From Candidatus Comchoanobacter bicostacola (GTDB taxonomy: Bacteria > Pseudomonadota > Gammaproteobacteria > Comchoanobacterales > Comchoanobacteraceae): a stretch of 64,000 bases of DNA. Below the pieces are notes generated by a model. That model did not search any database and was not told where the DNA came from. It worked only from the letters and a program-made list of their open reading frames with translations. How positions within the stretch are numbered: the stretch's first letter is position 1; each line of letters begins with the position of its first letter. The stretch lies in the NCBI RefSeq assembly GCF_024172705.1, contig NZ_CP092900.1, positions 62,001-126,000 of the forward strand. Direction: 5' to 3'. A program made the position numbers and the translations under genes. Below, piece after piece: positions 27,764 through 35,687 of the stretch.

Positions 27764-28633
27764 TTAGCCTGCTATGCTTGTTCTTGGGCGTTGAATAACT
27801 TTGATGGCGCCAATGAGGCAGGTAATAGCGATATAAAATCCAGTAGATGCTTGGGCGTGTCCAAAGTAGATAAGACCCAGTGTAGATAAGATGGGGGCTG
27901 CATAGGTAAGTATAGAAATAAATCCGGTATTACCAAACTTTACAGCATAGTCCCACATAATATAAGCTAGACAATGGCCGCCACTGCCAATAATAAACAT
28001 AAATACAGTCTCAGATAGTGTTGGTGTAACAAAATCTTCAAATAGACAATGGGTGATAAAGAAGCAGAGTGTTGCGCAGAAAGTAATTACTGCAAATAGC
28101 TCATGAATGGCTTTACCATATTTTTTCGATTGGTATAAATAACCGATCCAAAAGGCAACTGATAAAAAAGACATGCTATAGCCAATTAAATAGGTTGGGC
28201 TATAATTAGTTTTATTATCATATAATAGCATTATTGCTATTCCTAAGAAGGCAATCAGCACAGCGGCAAGCTCTTGGTAATTGATTTTTTTATTTGCAAA
28301 CCACTGGGTGATTAAGAATGCAATAGGCCATAGAAAACAAATAAGGTCAACATGAAGGGGTGGGGCATAACGGAAAGAGAGTAGGTAGAAGCAGTCATTC
28401 CCTATTATTCCGATGACGGTTGCAATGATGATAAACTTAGAATGATCCCATATTTTTTTCCAATTATTTTGATAGCTATTCATCAAAAAGCAGGTAATAA
28501 AACCAAAGGTGCTAATAATAGCTAAAGCTTCAAATGCAGGGATGCGATTTAATGAGACAGCGAGTATTGCAGTCATAGACCACAATAAAATGCTTGTTGC
28601 ACCATAGGTGTTGGCTAATTGTGGTATAAACAT
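27764..28633 (-). CDS. EamA-family (DMT superfamily) transporter
   Basis: A 289-aa inner-membrane protein with about ten hydrophobic segments in two similar halves of five, the layout of EamA/DMT permeases. The end of the first half, FRYAPPLHVDLICFLWPIAF, and the second-half NTGFISILTYAAPILSTLG fit the family. Members export amino acids or other metabolites; in some intracellular bacteria relatives import SAM or nucleotide-like compounds. The substrate is not evident. Confidence 0.82.
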   Translation of the reverse strand: MFIPQLANTYGATSILLWSMTAILAVSLNRIPAFEALAIISTFGFITCFLMNSYQNNWKKIWDHSKFIIIATVIGIIGNDCFYLLSFRYAPPLHVDLICFLWPIAFLITQWFANKKINYQELAAVLIAFLGIAIMLLYDNKTNYSPTYLIGYSMSFLSVAFWIGYLYQSKKYGKAIHELFAVITFCATLCFFITHCLFEDFVTPTLSETVFMFIIGSGGHCLAYIMWDYAVKFGNTGFISILTYAAPILSTLGLIYFGHAQASTGFYIAITCLIGAIKVIQRPRTSIAG

Positions 28634-28873
28634 ATTAAATTTTCATATTATGTTAATTATCCCACAAATAGTTGTAATTTGCAAACTTTTTAATGGATAT
28701 TTCTTTTAAGAGTATGAAAAGTGGGGGTTGTTTTTTGTTTATCTGTTTGTGGCATCTACTCATCTTGAGGTAGCTGGTTAAAACAAGTGAGTTGATACTA
28801 AGCGTTTGATTAATATTTATCTGGGCGTAGACATTAGGTATAGACATATAGTAACTTCAGTTAGATTAATTGA
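28634..28873. other. Intergenic region before the F-box gene
   Basis: AT-rich, with no supported gene. It must hold the promoters for the divergent EamA transporter and F-box genes. Short frames on the minus strand here look like chance. Confidence 0.4.
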
Positions 28874-28953
28874 ATGGGTGAACAATCATTATCAAAGATA
28901 TCAAAATAACAGAATTTCCTGTTGAAATACTTTCATACTTTATTTTTAGCCGC

Positions 28954-29505
28954 ATGGGGATCAATGACCTGTGCTCAATACGTGAGACCTGTCGATACTT
29001 CAGAGATGCTTCTGGCATGTATTTTAATGTTTTTTTAAATATTAAGCAGCAGTTTGAAAAAGATAAGCGGGCAGCAGATAGTGAGTATGCTCTCTTGTTA
29101 GGGCAACCCATGTTGTACATTCAGCAGCTTGCGCTAGCTAAATTTATGGATTGTGTTTTACAGAGAGTTAGTGAGAATCATTCTGATATGAAGTGTTATT
29201 GGAATGATCATTATGAAATTGTATGGGAATCTATAAAGAATAATAATGCTTGGTCCTTTCATTATGCATCGGATCGTTTAAAGGCTTGTCAGGAAATAGC
29301 AGTGGCTGCAGTTAAAATTAATTCTCGAATGATTGAAGATGTTGACTTCTCTATTCAGGGCGCTGTATGGTCAGAGGTAAGGCCTAAAGGGGTTGATTGC
29401 CTTTACATAGTGAGTAATTGTTGCTGGAGCGCTTCTAAAGCTATGGGAGCCTGTTTTACCCCGGTTGTTTATGCCTTATGTAGTCAGGGTGCTTGCTTTA
29501 GATAA
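28954..29505 (+). CDS. F-box-like protein, start disrupted
   Basis: F-box proteins dock on host SKP1-cullin ubiquitin ligases. The frame is open from 28882, and the upstream codons read ITEFPVEILSYFIFSRM followed by GINDLCSIRETCRYFRDA, a clear F-box (LPxEIL ... DL ... xCRxF). No ATG, GTG or TTG precedes this in the same frame; the first ATG (28954) falls inside the F-box. An ATG at 28874 in another frame reads 11 codons to a TAA at 28907-28909, and a shift of one or two bases there would restore a complete F-box protein. The remainder (about 150 aa) is Cys-containing and of no known family. The intact ancestor would be an effector-like protein of about 210 aa. Confidence 0.6.
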   Translation: MGINDLCSIRETCRYFRDASGMYFNVFLNIKQQFEKDKRAADSEYALLLGQPMLYIQQLALAKFMDCVLQRVSENHSDMKCYWNDHYEIVWESIKNNNAWSFHYASDRLKACQEIAVAAVKINSRMIEDVDFSIQGAVWSEVRPKGVDCLYIVSNCCWSASKAMGACFTPVVYALCSQGACFR

Positions 29506-29591
29506 ATTGATTGCGCTAAGCACTTAGGTTTGAAGTGTTTTGTATCAACGATTAATATGCTAGATTACTGATAGATTATTAGGAGCCAGAA

Positions 29592-30581
29592 GTGTCAGTA
29601 GTGTTTAGTATGATTCAGCCATCAGGTGACTTAGGCATTGGTCATTATTTGGGAGCGATTATTCATTGGTTAAAGCTACAAGAGCAAGGAGATTCCGGTC
29701 TATTTGCAATTGCTGATTTGCATGCAATTACGGTGCCTCAGTCACCAGAGGTGCTTAAGAAGCGAACACTTGACCTGGTTGCATTTTATTTGGCGTGCGG
29801 AATTGACCCGGATAAAAGTATCATTTTTACTCAGTCACATGTGCCTCAGCATGCAGAGTTAGCTTGGATTTTAAGTTGCTTAACTAGTATTGGTGAATTA
29901 AATCGGATGACACAGTTTAAGGATAAGACTCAGCATGCTAAACGAGAAAGAATAGGGGTCGGATTGCATGTATATCCAGTCTTAATGGCAGCTGATATTT
30001 TAGCCTATCAAGCAGATAAAGTCCCTGTGGGAGCAGATCAAAAGCAGCATTTGGAGCTGGCAAGAGACTTAGCGATTCGCTTTAATGATAAGTTTGGGCA
30101 GGCATTTAATGTGCCAGAACCGGTGATTGCCTCATATGGTGCTCGAATTAAATCATTGACTAATCCGTTGAAGAAAATGTCTAAGTCAGATCAAGATGTA
30201 AACAGTTATATCGCATTATCTGATACGCCTAAATTAATTGAGAAAAAGATCATGCGGGCTGTTACGGATTCGTTGAATAACTTTGCTTATGATGTTGAGA
30301 GTCAACCAGGATTAGCCAGTTTGATTGAAATGTATTCCGTCCTAAATGATAGCACACCTATGGAGGTAGTAGCTGAGTTTTCAGGGCAGGGCTATGGTGG
30401 CTTTAAAAAAGCATTGGCCCAAGATTTAATTGTACGCGTGGGTGAGATTATGGATCGCTTTAGTCAGTTTAGACATGATGAGCAGCTTTTATTGGATGTC
30501 CTGTCTAAAGGTGCAGAGCAAGCAAAGATAAGAGCACAAAAAACGTTAAACAAAGTATATGAAGCACAAGGTTTGTTATGA
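29592..30581 (+). CDS. trpS: Tryptophanyl-tRNA synthetase
   Basis: Class I synthetase charging tRNA-Trp. The 329-aa protein has the HIGH-like GDLGIGHYLGA, the Trp pocket around QADKVPVGADQKQHLELAR, and KMSKS (LKKMSKSDQD). The GTG start has AGGAG at 8 bases. The last four bases overlap sbcB. Confidence 0.96.
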   Translation: MSVVFSMIQPSGDLGIGHYLGAIIHWLKLQEQGDSGLFAIADLHAITVPQSPEVLKKRTLDLVAFYLACGIDPDKSIIFTQSHVPQHAELAWILSCLTSIGELNRMTQFKDKTQHAKRERIGVGLHVYPVLMAADILAYQADKVPVGADQKQHLELARDLAIRFNDKFGQAFNVPEPVIASYGARIKSLTNPLKKMSKSDQDVNSYIALSDTPKLIEKKIMRAVTDSLNNFAYDVESQPGLASLIEMYSVLNDSTPMEVVAEFSGQGYGGFKKALAQDLIVRVGEIMDRFSQFRHDEQLLLDVLSKGAEQAKIRAQKTLNKVYEAQGLL

Positions 30582-31969
30582 GTAAGACGCTTTTATTTTA
30601 TGATTTAGAAACAAATGGGTTAACATCACTAGATCAAATTTTATCTTATGCTTCCATACGCGTTGATTTAAATACACTTGAACTCATTGAACAAACGGAT
30701 ATTAAGGTACAGTGGCGTAGAGATGCTTTTCCAAGTTTAGACGCTTATCATGTTCATGGGATTAGTATTGACCATCATAAAGAAGGTGTGTCTGAGTGTG
30801 CTGCGATTCAAACAATACATAACCAAGTGAATCAAGGAGCAACCTTAAGCGGGGGTTATAATACCCTTGGTTTTGATGATGGAATGCTAAGGTTTGCGTT
30901 TTTTAGAAACTTATTGCCGGTATACACCCATCAATACCAGAATAACTGTGGGCGGTTTGATGTACTTCCGTTGGTTGTTTTTTATTATTTATATTCACCC
31001 GATAGCTTGAAATGGCCTAAACATCCAGATGGGCGAACAAGCTTTAAATTAGAAGATTTGAACCATGAAAATAAATGGTTAGAAGGGAATGCACATGAAG
31101 CTTTGCATGATGTCCAGGTTACGGTTGCTTTGGCAAAGCAATTGCGGTTAAATAAGCCAATGTGGGATTACCTATTGGGGTACTTTGATAAACATATAGA
31201 TTACCAACGGATTAGCGATTTATCTCACCAAGAAGATGGGCCCCAAAATGTTGGTGTGCTTGTAGACCTCAGGCTGGGTTCTGCTAATGATTATCACGTG
31301 CCAGTATATTATCTTGGACCCCACCATCAAATGAAAAATCAGAGTGTATTTTTACGATTGGATCAACCCTTAGATCTTAAGGATACTTCGGCTATTGATC
31401 ACCTTGTGGTACGTAAGAAACATGGAGAGCCTGGTTTTATATTGCCTTATAAAGCTAAATATTTAAAACGAAAGCCTGAGTCTCTCGCAAAACTGGTGGC
31501 AGATAATGTCACGAAGCTGGGGGCATGTAGCCATTTTGATGACTTGTCTAATCATTTTAGACATTTGGCAACCCATTTCCCTGATCAAGTTGATGTGGAT
31601 GCCAGCTTGTATTCAGAAGGATTTTTATCGGTAGAAGAGCAAAGTTGGTGCCAAAAGTTTCTATCAAGTGGGCAAAATGGGCGAGTGAGTTTACTCAGTG
31701 ATATTAAAAACGAGTTTGTTTATAAACGTGCTCTGCGATTCATGTGGCGTCATTTTCCTGAGCAAATACCTGCAGAGCGGTTGTTTGATGCAAGGAGCAC
31801 TATGAATGATTATGTCTATCATGGTGTCGATCACCGAGGTAAGGATAGAGCGACTCTGAGTGAAATTTATCAGTCACTATCTAATGATGACAGTCCTGAA
31901 GCGCTAAAAATGATGGCTCATTTTAAAAAGCTAGAGACTTCTTTGACTACACCAGATCAATCGACTTGA
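30578..31969 (+). CDS. sbcB: Exodeoxyribonuclease I
   Basis: ExoI degrades single-stranded DNA 3' to 5' in repair and recombination. The DEDDh motifs are visible: FYDLETNG (Exo I), GYNTLGFDDGMLRFAFFRN (Exo II), and EALHDVQVTVALA (Exo III). The family-specific GRFDVLPLVVFYYL and RTSFKLEDLNHEN follow. At 463 aa it is full length, with the SH3-like and helical C-terminal regions. Confidence 0.95.
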   Translation: MSKTLLFYDLETNGLTSLDQILSYASIRVDLNTLELIEQTDIKVQWRRDAFPSLDAYHVHGISIDHHKEGVSECAAIQTIHNQVNQGATLSGGYNTLGFDDGMLRFAFFRNLLPVYTHQYQNNCGRFDVLPLVVFYYLYSPDSLKWPKHPDGRTSFKLEDLNHENKWLEGNAHEALHDVQVTVALAKQLRLNKPMWDYLLGYFDKHIDYQRISDLSHQEDGPQNVGVLVDLRLGSANDYHVPVYYLGPHHQMKNQSVFLRLDQPLDLKDTSAIDHLVVRKKHGEPGFILPYKAKYLKRKPESLAKLVADNVTKLGACSHFDDLSNHFRHLATHFPDQVDVDASLYSEGFLSVEEQSWCQKFLSSGQNGRVSLLSDIKNEFVYKRALRFMWRHFPEQIPAERLFDARSTMNDYVYHGVDHRGKDRATLSEIYQSLSNDDSPEALKMMAHFKKLETSLTTPDQST

Positions 31970-32423
31970 TTTCGTACTCTATGATTCCTTTAGGGGTTTC
32001 TACACTGATGATGTCTGCTGCCTGATTGCCAATACACGCTCTAGCAATAGGGGAGGTAAATGAGATGAGTCCTTGATCAATGTCTGACTCTACTTCTCCT
32101 ACAATTTGATAGGTCACCAATTCATCAGTTTCAATATTCTCGAGTACAACAGTAGCGCCAAATACAACTTTTCCATGATTGGGTAAATGGGCTACATCAA
32201 TGACTGTTGAAGCCTGTAGTTGCTGTTCTAAGTAACTAATCTTTGCCTCCATGATACCTTGAGCCTCTTTTGCAGCATGATACTCTGCATTTTCTTTTAA
32301 GTCCCCATGTGCTCGAGCTTCTTCCAGTGCTTGCCTGATTTTTTGTCGTTCATGCGACTTTAAATGCGTCAGCTGCTCTCGTATTCTTATTTCACCTTTT
32401 AGTGTTAACGGTACACGGTTCAT
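31947..32423 (-). CDS. greA: Transcription elongation factor GreA
   Basis: GreA rescues backtracked RNA polymerase by promoting transcript cleavage. The 158-aa protein has the N-terminal coiled coil ending in the acidic tip (EARAHGDLKENAEYHAAKE), with the D and E that reach the active site, and a C-terminal FKBP-like domain (SFTSPIARACIGNQAADII). The 3' end overlaps sbcB by 23 bases on the opposite strand. Confidence 0.95.
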   Translation of the reverse strand: MNRVPLTLKGEIRIREQLTHLKSHERQKIRQALEEARAHGDLKENAEYHAAKEAQGIMEAKISYLEQQLQASTVIDVAHLPNHGKVVFGATVVLENIETDELVTYQIVGEVESDIDQGLISFTSPIARACIGNQAADIISVETPKGIIEYEIKSIDLV

Positions 32424-32548
32424 CTGTATGATCCTTTAGTAAAAATGTTGATTATAATTGCCAAATGAACTGATTTCAATAAAAAGTAATTTATTATGAC
32501 TTTTTCTGGATATGTGCTATAAACTAACAAATTTAAAAAGAGAAGATA

Positions 32549-32824
32549 ATGAATACAGTAGAACTATTAAAAAGACTACCATTAGATCAAATTGGTGCTC
32601 GTGTACTGATTCAGTTGGAAGACAAAGCTATTTTAATTGATGAAAAAGGTAGTGTTCATGAAGGGGAAAATGATAATCCGGTTGTAACCTTAAGGTTATC
32701 CGAATCAGATTTGCAGGGAGCCTTAACGGGTGATGAAAGCGTGGTCTCATTATTTGTCACAGGACGTATTGCGGTAGAAGGTGATATGGATATAGCTCTG
32801 AAACTCAAAAATATTATGGGGTAG
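32549..32824 (+). CDS. SCP2-like sterol/lipid carrier domain protein
   Basis: The 91-aa protein resembles an SCP2 lipid-binding domain: VVTLRLSESDLQGALTGD, then VTGRIAVEGDMDIALKLKNI, the usual end of the fold. It is a minimal form. Family members in bacteria include ubiquinone-related UbiT/UbiJ proteins; a link is possible but not shown. Confidence 0.7.
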   Translation: MNTVELLKRLPLDQIGARVLIQLEDKAILIDEKGSVHEGENDNPVVTLRLSESDLQGALTGDESVVSLFVTGRIAVEGDMDIALKLKNIMG

Positions 32825-33346
32825 TCAAGCTGCTGTAGCAACCTACTTTGGATGAGTTGAATCTTTATATCAGTACACTAATTGTAATTTAACGATACCT
32901 TTTTAGCTGCTATCTTGAGACTCTATGCTATTGCTATTTAATGCAATAATGGGCCCACTTGGATTGGGGCGCTTGCAAAAGCGCGGCCGTTGGCCAATTT
33001 GTTATTAAATAGTAACTTTGTGGGAAAATAATGAATAGAGTATCAATTTTTTTTTTATAATAGGTATGTCCTTATTGTTCAGGATTGATGGAGAATCTGA
33101 GTTTCTACTTTTAGCATTTATACCAATGGTCACCTTAATTCTTTTGGTTACTTATAATGCTGTAAAGAACTTATTCCTTCCTTTCGTAGAGAACAGTTCA
33201 ACAGCAAAAGTTAATTTGTTTTGTTTGCTCTATTTTTCTTTGGGTTGTCATTGATGTCGTAGATTACCCAATGTGTAACTAAAAACCCCGTATTGGTATT
33301 TAGAGGATGAGTTGCTAAGGTTGTTCCAGTTAAATAAGGAGCGCTT
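32825..33346. other. 522-bp intergenic region with a structured GC-rich element
   Basis: Three stems follow one another: TATTGC/GCAATA (32929-32948), a perfect GCGCTT-GCAA-AAGCGC hairpin with a GNRA tetraloop (32969-32984), and GGCC-GTT-GGCC (32985-32995). An outer ATTGG/CCAAT pair (32963-32967 with 32994-32998) could close the last two. The local GC content stands out from the surroundings. It may be a small RNA or a regulatory leader. The rest is AT-rich, with one doubtful short ORF. Confidence 0.4.
33066..33254 (+). CDS. Possible small membrane protein
   Basis: A 62-aa frame with one hydrophobic segment (FLLLAFIPMVTLILLVTY). AGG stands right before the ATG, too close for a good ribosome site. 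No family is recognised. It could be chance. Confidence 0.22.
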   Translation: MSLLFRIDGESEFLLLAFIPMVTLILLVTYNAVKNLFLPFVENSSTAKVNLFCLLYFSLGCH

Positions 33347-33778
33347 ATGCGAAAACTTTTCTCAGTCTTGCCACTCTTATCTGTAGGGTTTCCTGTCAGT
33401 GTCGGGGCACAAACAATGTTTGGCTTGGTAGATTTAAATCAAACAACCATTGAAAAACCGATTCAAGTGTATGGCAAAGCTAAGTTTAAAAATAGTCAAC
33501 TTAATCAGATAGCGGAAATTAAAGGAGTATTGCTTTCAGAGAACACACACTTTGAAGATGACATCAAAATCAATGGGTCAGGATCAGTATTAGATCATTC
33601 TGAGGTTTCTGGTGATGTGCATGTGACGCATTATTTTGGCCCGCCTAAAATAGAGCTCAAACATTCCACAGTAAATGGTCAAATTATCTTTCATAGCTTA
33701 CAAGAGGGGTCAGTCATTATGGATCCAGAAAGTAATGTTAAGCAAGGGATTAAAAATGGAGTTAAACATGATCAGTGA
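33347..33778 (+). CDS. Secreted hypothetical protein heading the ATP-grasp cassette
   Basis: The 143-aa protein has a clear signal peptide (MRKLFSVLPLLSVGFPVSVG, cleavage near GAQ) with AAGGAG upstream. The mature part has repeated short beta-like stretches (VYGKAKFKNSQLNQ, IKGVLLSENTHFEDDIKING, VLDHSEVSGDVHV), reminiscent of a beta-helix such as bactofilin-like proteins. It ends inside the next small gene (overlap 23 bases), so the two are probably translated together. Being exported, it may carry, receive or display the peptide product; that is inference. Confidence 0.6.
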   Translation: MRKLFSVLPLLSVGFPVSVGAQTMFGLVDLNQTTIEKPIQVYGKAKFKNSQLNQIAEIKGVLLSENTHFEDDIKINGSGSVLDHSEVSGDVHVTHYFGPPKIELKHSTVNGQIIFHSLQEGSVIMDPESNVKQGIKNGVKHDQ

Positions 33779-33914
33779 GCAAGAGATTCAAATATTAAAC
33801 CCAATTGTGATTGGACCAGGAGACTTTAGAAAGCCAATTGCTAAGGATGGTAAAGATGGGAAGGAAGGGAAGGATGATATTAGTGCTGTACCGCATGGAG
33901 GGGTTTGGGAGTAA
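33756..33914 (+). CDS. Putative precursor peptide of a RiPP (graspetide-like) cassette
   Basis: A 52-aa peptide (alternative ATG at 33768, also with GGAG upstream). The N-terminal half looks like a leader (ISEQEIQILNPIVIG). The C-terminal half is dense in Lys, Asp and Glu with Gly at every third place: AKDGKDGKEGKDD. In graspetides, ATP-grasp ligases join Asp/Glu side chains to Ser/Thr or Lys of such core peptides. The gene lies 3 bases before an ATP-grasp gene and overlaps a secreted-protein gene. The longer frame from 33675 lies inside the upstream gene and is unlikely. Confidence 0.6.
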   Translation: MELNMISEQEIQILNPIVIGPGDFRKPIAKDGKDGKEGKDDISAVPHGGVWE

Positions 33915-33917
33915 CTA

Positions 33918-34757
33918 ATGTATACGCTGGTTATTGGTAATCAATCCGACGTGGTGATTCGACATTTTTTTAGTTGTATTGATGCTAAAAAGCACCGCTC
34001 TGTTGTTTTCATTGATGTGAATGAAATTGGGGTAAGTATCCAAATTAAACAAAATGGCTGGGTGTTTTTGAGTGGGGGAGAAATCCCCCATAACCAGGTT
34101 AAGTCAGTCTATAATAGATTGTTAGATGCACCCTCTGAAGGTGTTAACCATCATCAATATTATTTCTTGTCATGGTTATTAGATTCTTTTTACCCAAACG
34201 TGATTAACCGTCCACGTGATACGCTGTGTAATTTTTCTAAGACATGGCAATTAATGGTGGCAAAGAAGATTGGCTTTACGATTCCAGATAGCTATGTGTT
34301 AGCTAATGAGCAATATTATGTGCCAACACTGCATAAAGAAATCTATAAATCAATTAGCTCACATCGGTCTATTGTGGATCATACGGACAGAAATTATCGC
34401 AAGCAGGTTCATGAACCGGTTTTGTTTCAAAAAGACTGTGGCCGATTTAATGTTCGAGTACATGTCGTAGGGCAGCAAATATTTGCCACACAACTAAATT
34501 CTAAAAGCGTGGATTATCGTTATGATCAGGCCACACAGTTTCAATCTATTTGGTTACCAAAGTGGGTTTCTGACCAATGTATTATGTTGAATTCGGCTTT
34601 TAATTTATATTTTTCAGGGATTGATTTTATCGTCAGCGGCCAAGATTACTTTTTTCTAGAGATTAACCCATCTCCTGGGTATGCCTATTTTGAGTCTGGC
34701 ATGAATGATAATGGGATAACCATAGCACTGTTTGATTTACTGGGTATCAATGATTAA
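33918..34757 (+). CDS. ATP-grasp ligase, RimK/MvdD-like (putative peptide macrocyclase)
   Basis: A 279-aa ATP-grasp enzyme. The N-terminal ~100 residues look like the pre-ATP-grasp domain; then come NVRVHVVG (178-185) with the ATP-binding strand, DYR (199-201), GIDF (234-237) and the metal-binding LEINPSPGY (247-255). This order is that of RimK/MvdD-type ligases that form ester or amide bonds on peptides. The NPSPGY box differs from the NPxGQW/F usual in graspetide ligases. Its neighbour 33756 supplies a plausible substrate. It overlaps the next gene by 8 bases. Confidence 0.72.
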   Translation: MYTLVIGNQSDVVIRHFFSCIDAKKHRSVVFIDVNEIGVSIQIKQNGWVFLSGGEIPHNQVKSVYNRLLDAPSEGVNHHQYYFLSWLLDSFYPNVINRPRDTLCNFSKTWQLMVAKKIGFTIPDSYVLANEQYYVPTLHKEIYKSISSHRSIVDHTDRNYRKQVHEPVLFQKDCGRFNVRVHVVGQQIFATQLNSKSVDYRYDQATQFQSIWLPKWVSDQCIMLNSAFNLYFSGIDFIVSGQDYFFLEINPSPGYAYFESGMNDNGITIALFDLLGIND

Positions 34758-35514
34758 CGGAATTATATTACATAGAGACACGCTCTTTTCTCGTATTTTG
34801 CAAGTTCATCATCCTAAAAAGATAGTGGCAATTTCAGTAACTGATCTGATTAATGAAGTCAAAATAAGGTATTGTTTGCATACTGGACATCTCTGGGCAT
34901 ACAGGGGTAAAGAGTTCAATATTTCAGATATGTTTTTATATCAAGAAGTATTTTTTTCATTAGGTATAGGTTTAGCGCATTATGCCATTGCAGACCAGGA
35001 TTATGTTGAATGTGCATGGCAATCCTATTTGTTGAGTGTCCAAGCTAGCTGTCAAACCATAAATCCAATTACTCCGGCACAAATGAGTGTCTCTACTTAT
35101 CAGACACCTAACTTACTTATGTTAGCAAAGAAAGCAGGGCTGCAGGTTCCTAGGTATTCGTTGTTTGAACAACCTAATTACCTTGCACAAGGGTATAATA
35201 AATTATGGTTCCAGCCACATACACGTTGGGGTAAGGTTTTATATTTAGAGCAAATGAATGGTGTATGGTACTATGTTCCTTTTTCATATCATCCAGATTA
35301 TGGGTTGCGCTTAACAATGGAGTTGCCTGATAAATTGGTGCGTCAGTTAACAAGCTTAGTTTTATCATTATCTGTTTATTTTGGTGAGTTTTATTTTAAG
35401 TATAATTCTGGGCTATATACATTTTATGGTTTGAGCCCTGTACTCAGTGAGTCAAAATATCGATATCATGAGCTCAATCATTTTGCAAAAACCATTATGG
35501 AGGATGTTGTGTGA
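34750..35514 (+). CDS. Divergent ATP-grasp-like partner protein
   Basis: The 254-aa protein follows the layout of the preceding ATP-grasp enzyme: an N-terminal Ile/His-rich domain, PNLLMLAKKAGLQVPRYSLF at the start of the grasp domain (matching the QLMVAKKIGFTIPDSYVL segment of its neighbour), and a C-terminal end with GEFYFKYNSGLYTFYGLSP. The catalytic E-x-N metal site is missing (YGLSP in place of EINPSP), so it is probably a non-catalytic partner. The start is the ATG at 34750, overlapping the previous stop; the frame also opens at a TTG (34732). Confidence 0.6.
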   Translation: MINGIILHRDTLFSRILQVHHPKKIVAISVTDLINEVKIRYCLHTGHLWAYRGKEFNISDMFLYQEVFFSLGIGLAHYAIADQDYVECAWQSYLLSVQASCQTINPITPAQMSVSTYQTPNLLMLAKKAGLQVPRYSLFEQPNYLAQGYNKLWFQPHTRWGKVLYLEQMNGVWYYVPFSYHPDYGLRLTMELPDKLVRQLTSLVLSLSVYFGEFYFKYNSGLYTFYGLSPVLSESKYRYHELNHFAKTIMEDVV

Positions 35515-35687
35515 GACGATGTTATATACCACGAAAGTATCGACCTAAAGTGATGTAATCATGCGGACTATATACATTAACGAGTGTTAAAGTGAGTAGG
35601 GCGTTGTAGTTGTTATAATTCTTCTCGGATTTTTTTTAATTATTTATTATAATATAATATAGTATATTAAGGCAATAGAGAAAAATT

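Noticed and set aside
28653..28847. 64-aa minus-strand ORF before the EamA gene
   Set aside because: Basic, Lys/Ile-rich frame in AT-rich DNA without ribosome site or family; most likely chance.
33675..33755. Longer start for the precursor peptide
   Set aside because: The extra 27 codons lie within the upstream secreted-protein gene in another frame; two later ATGs have proper ribosome sites.
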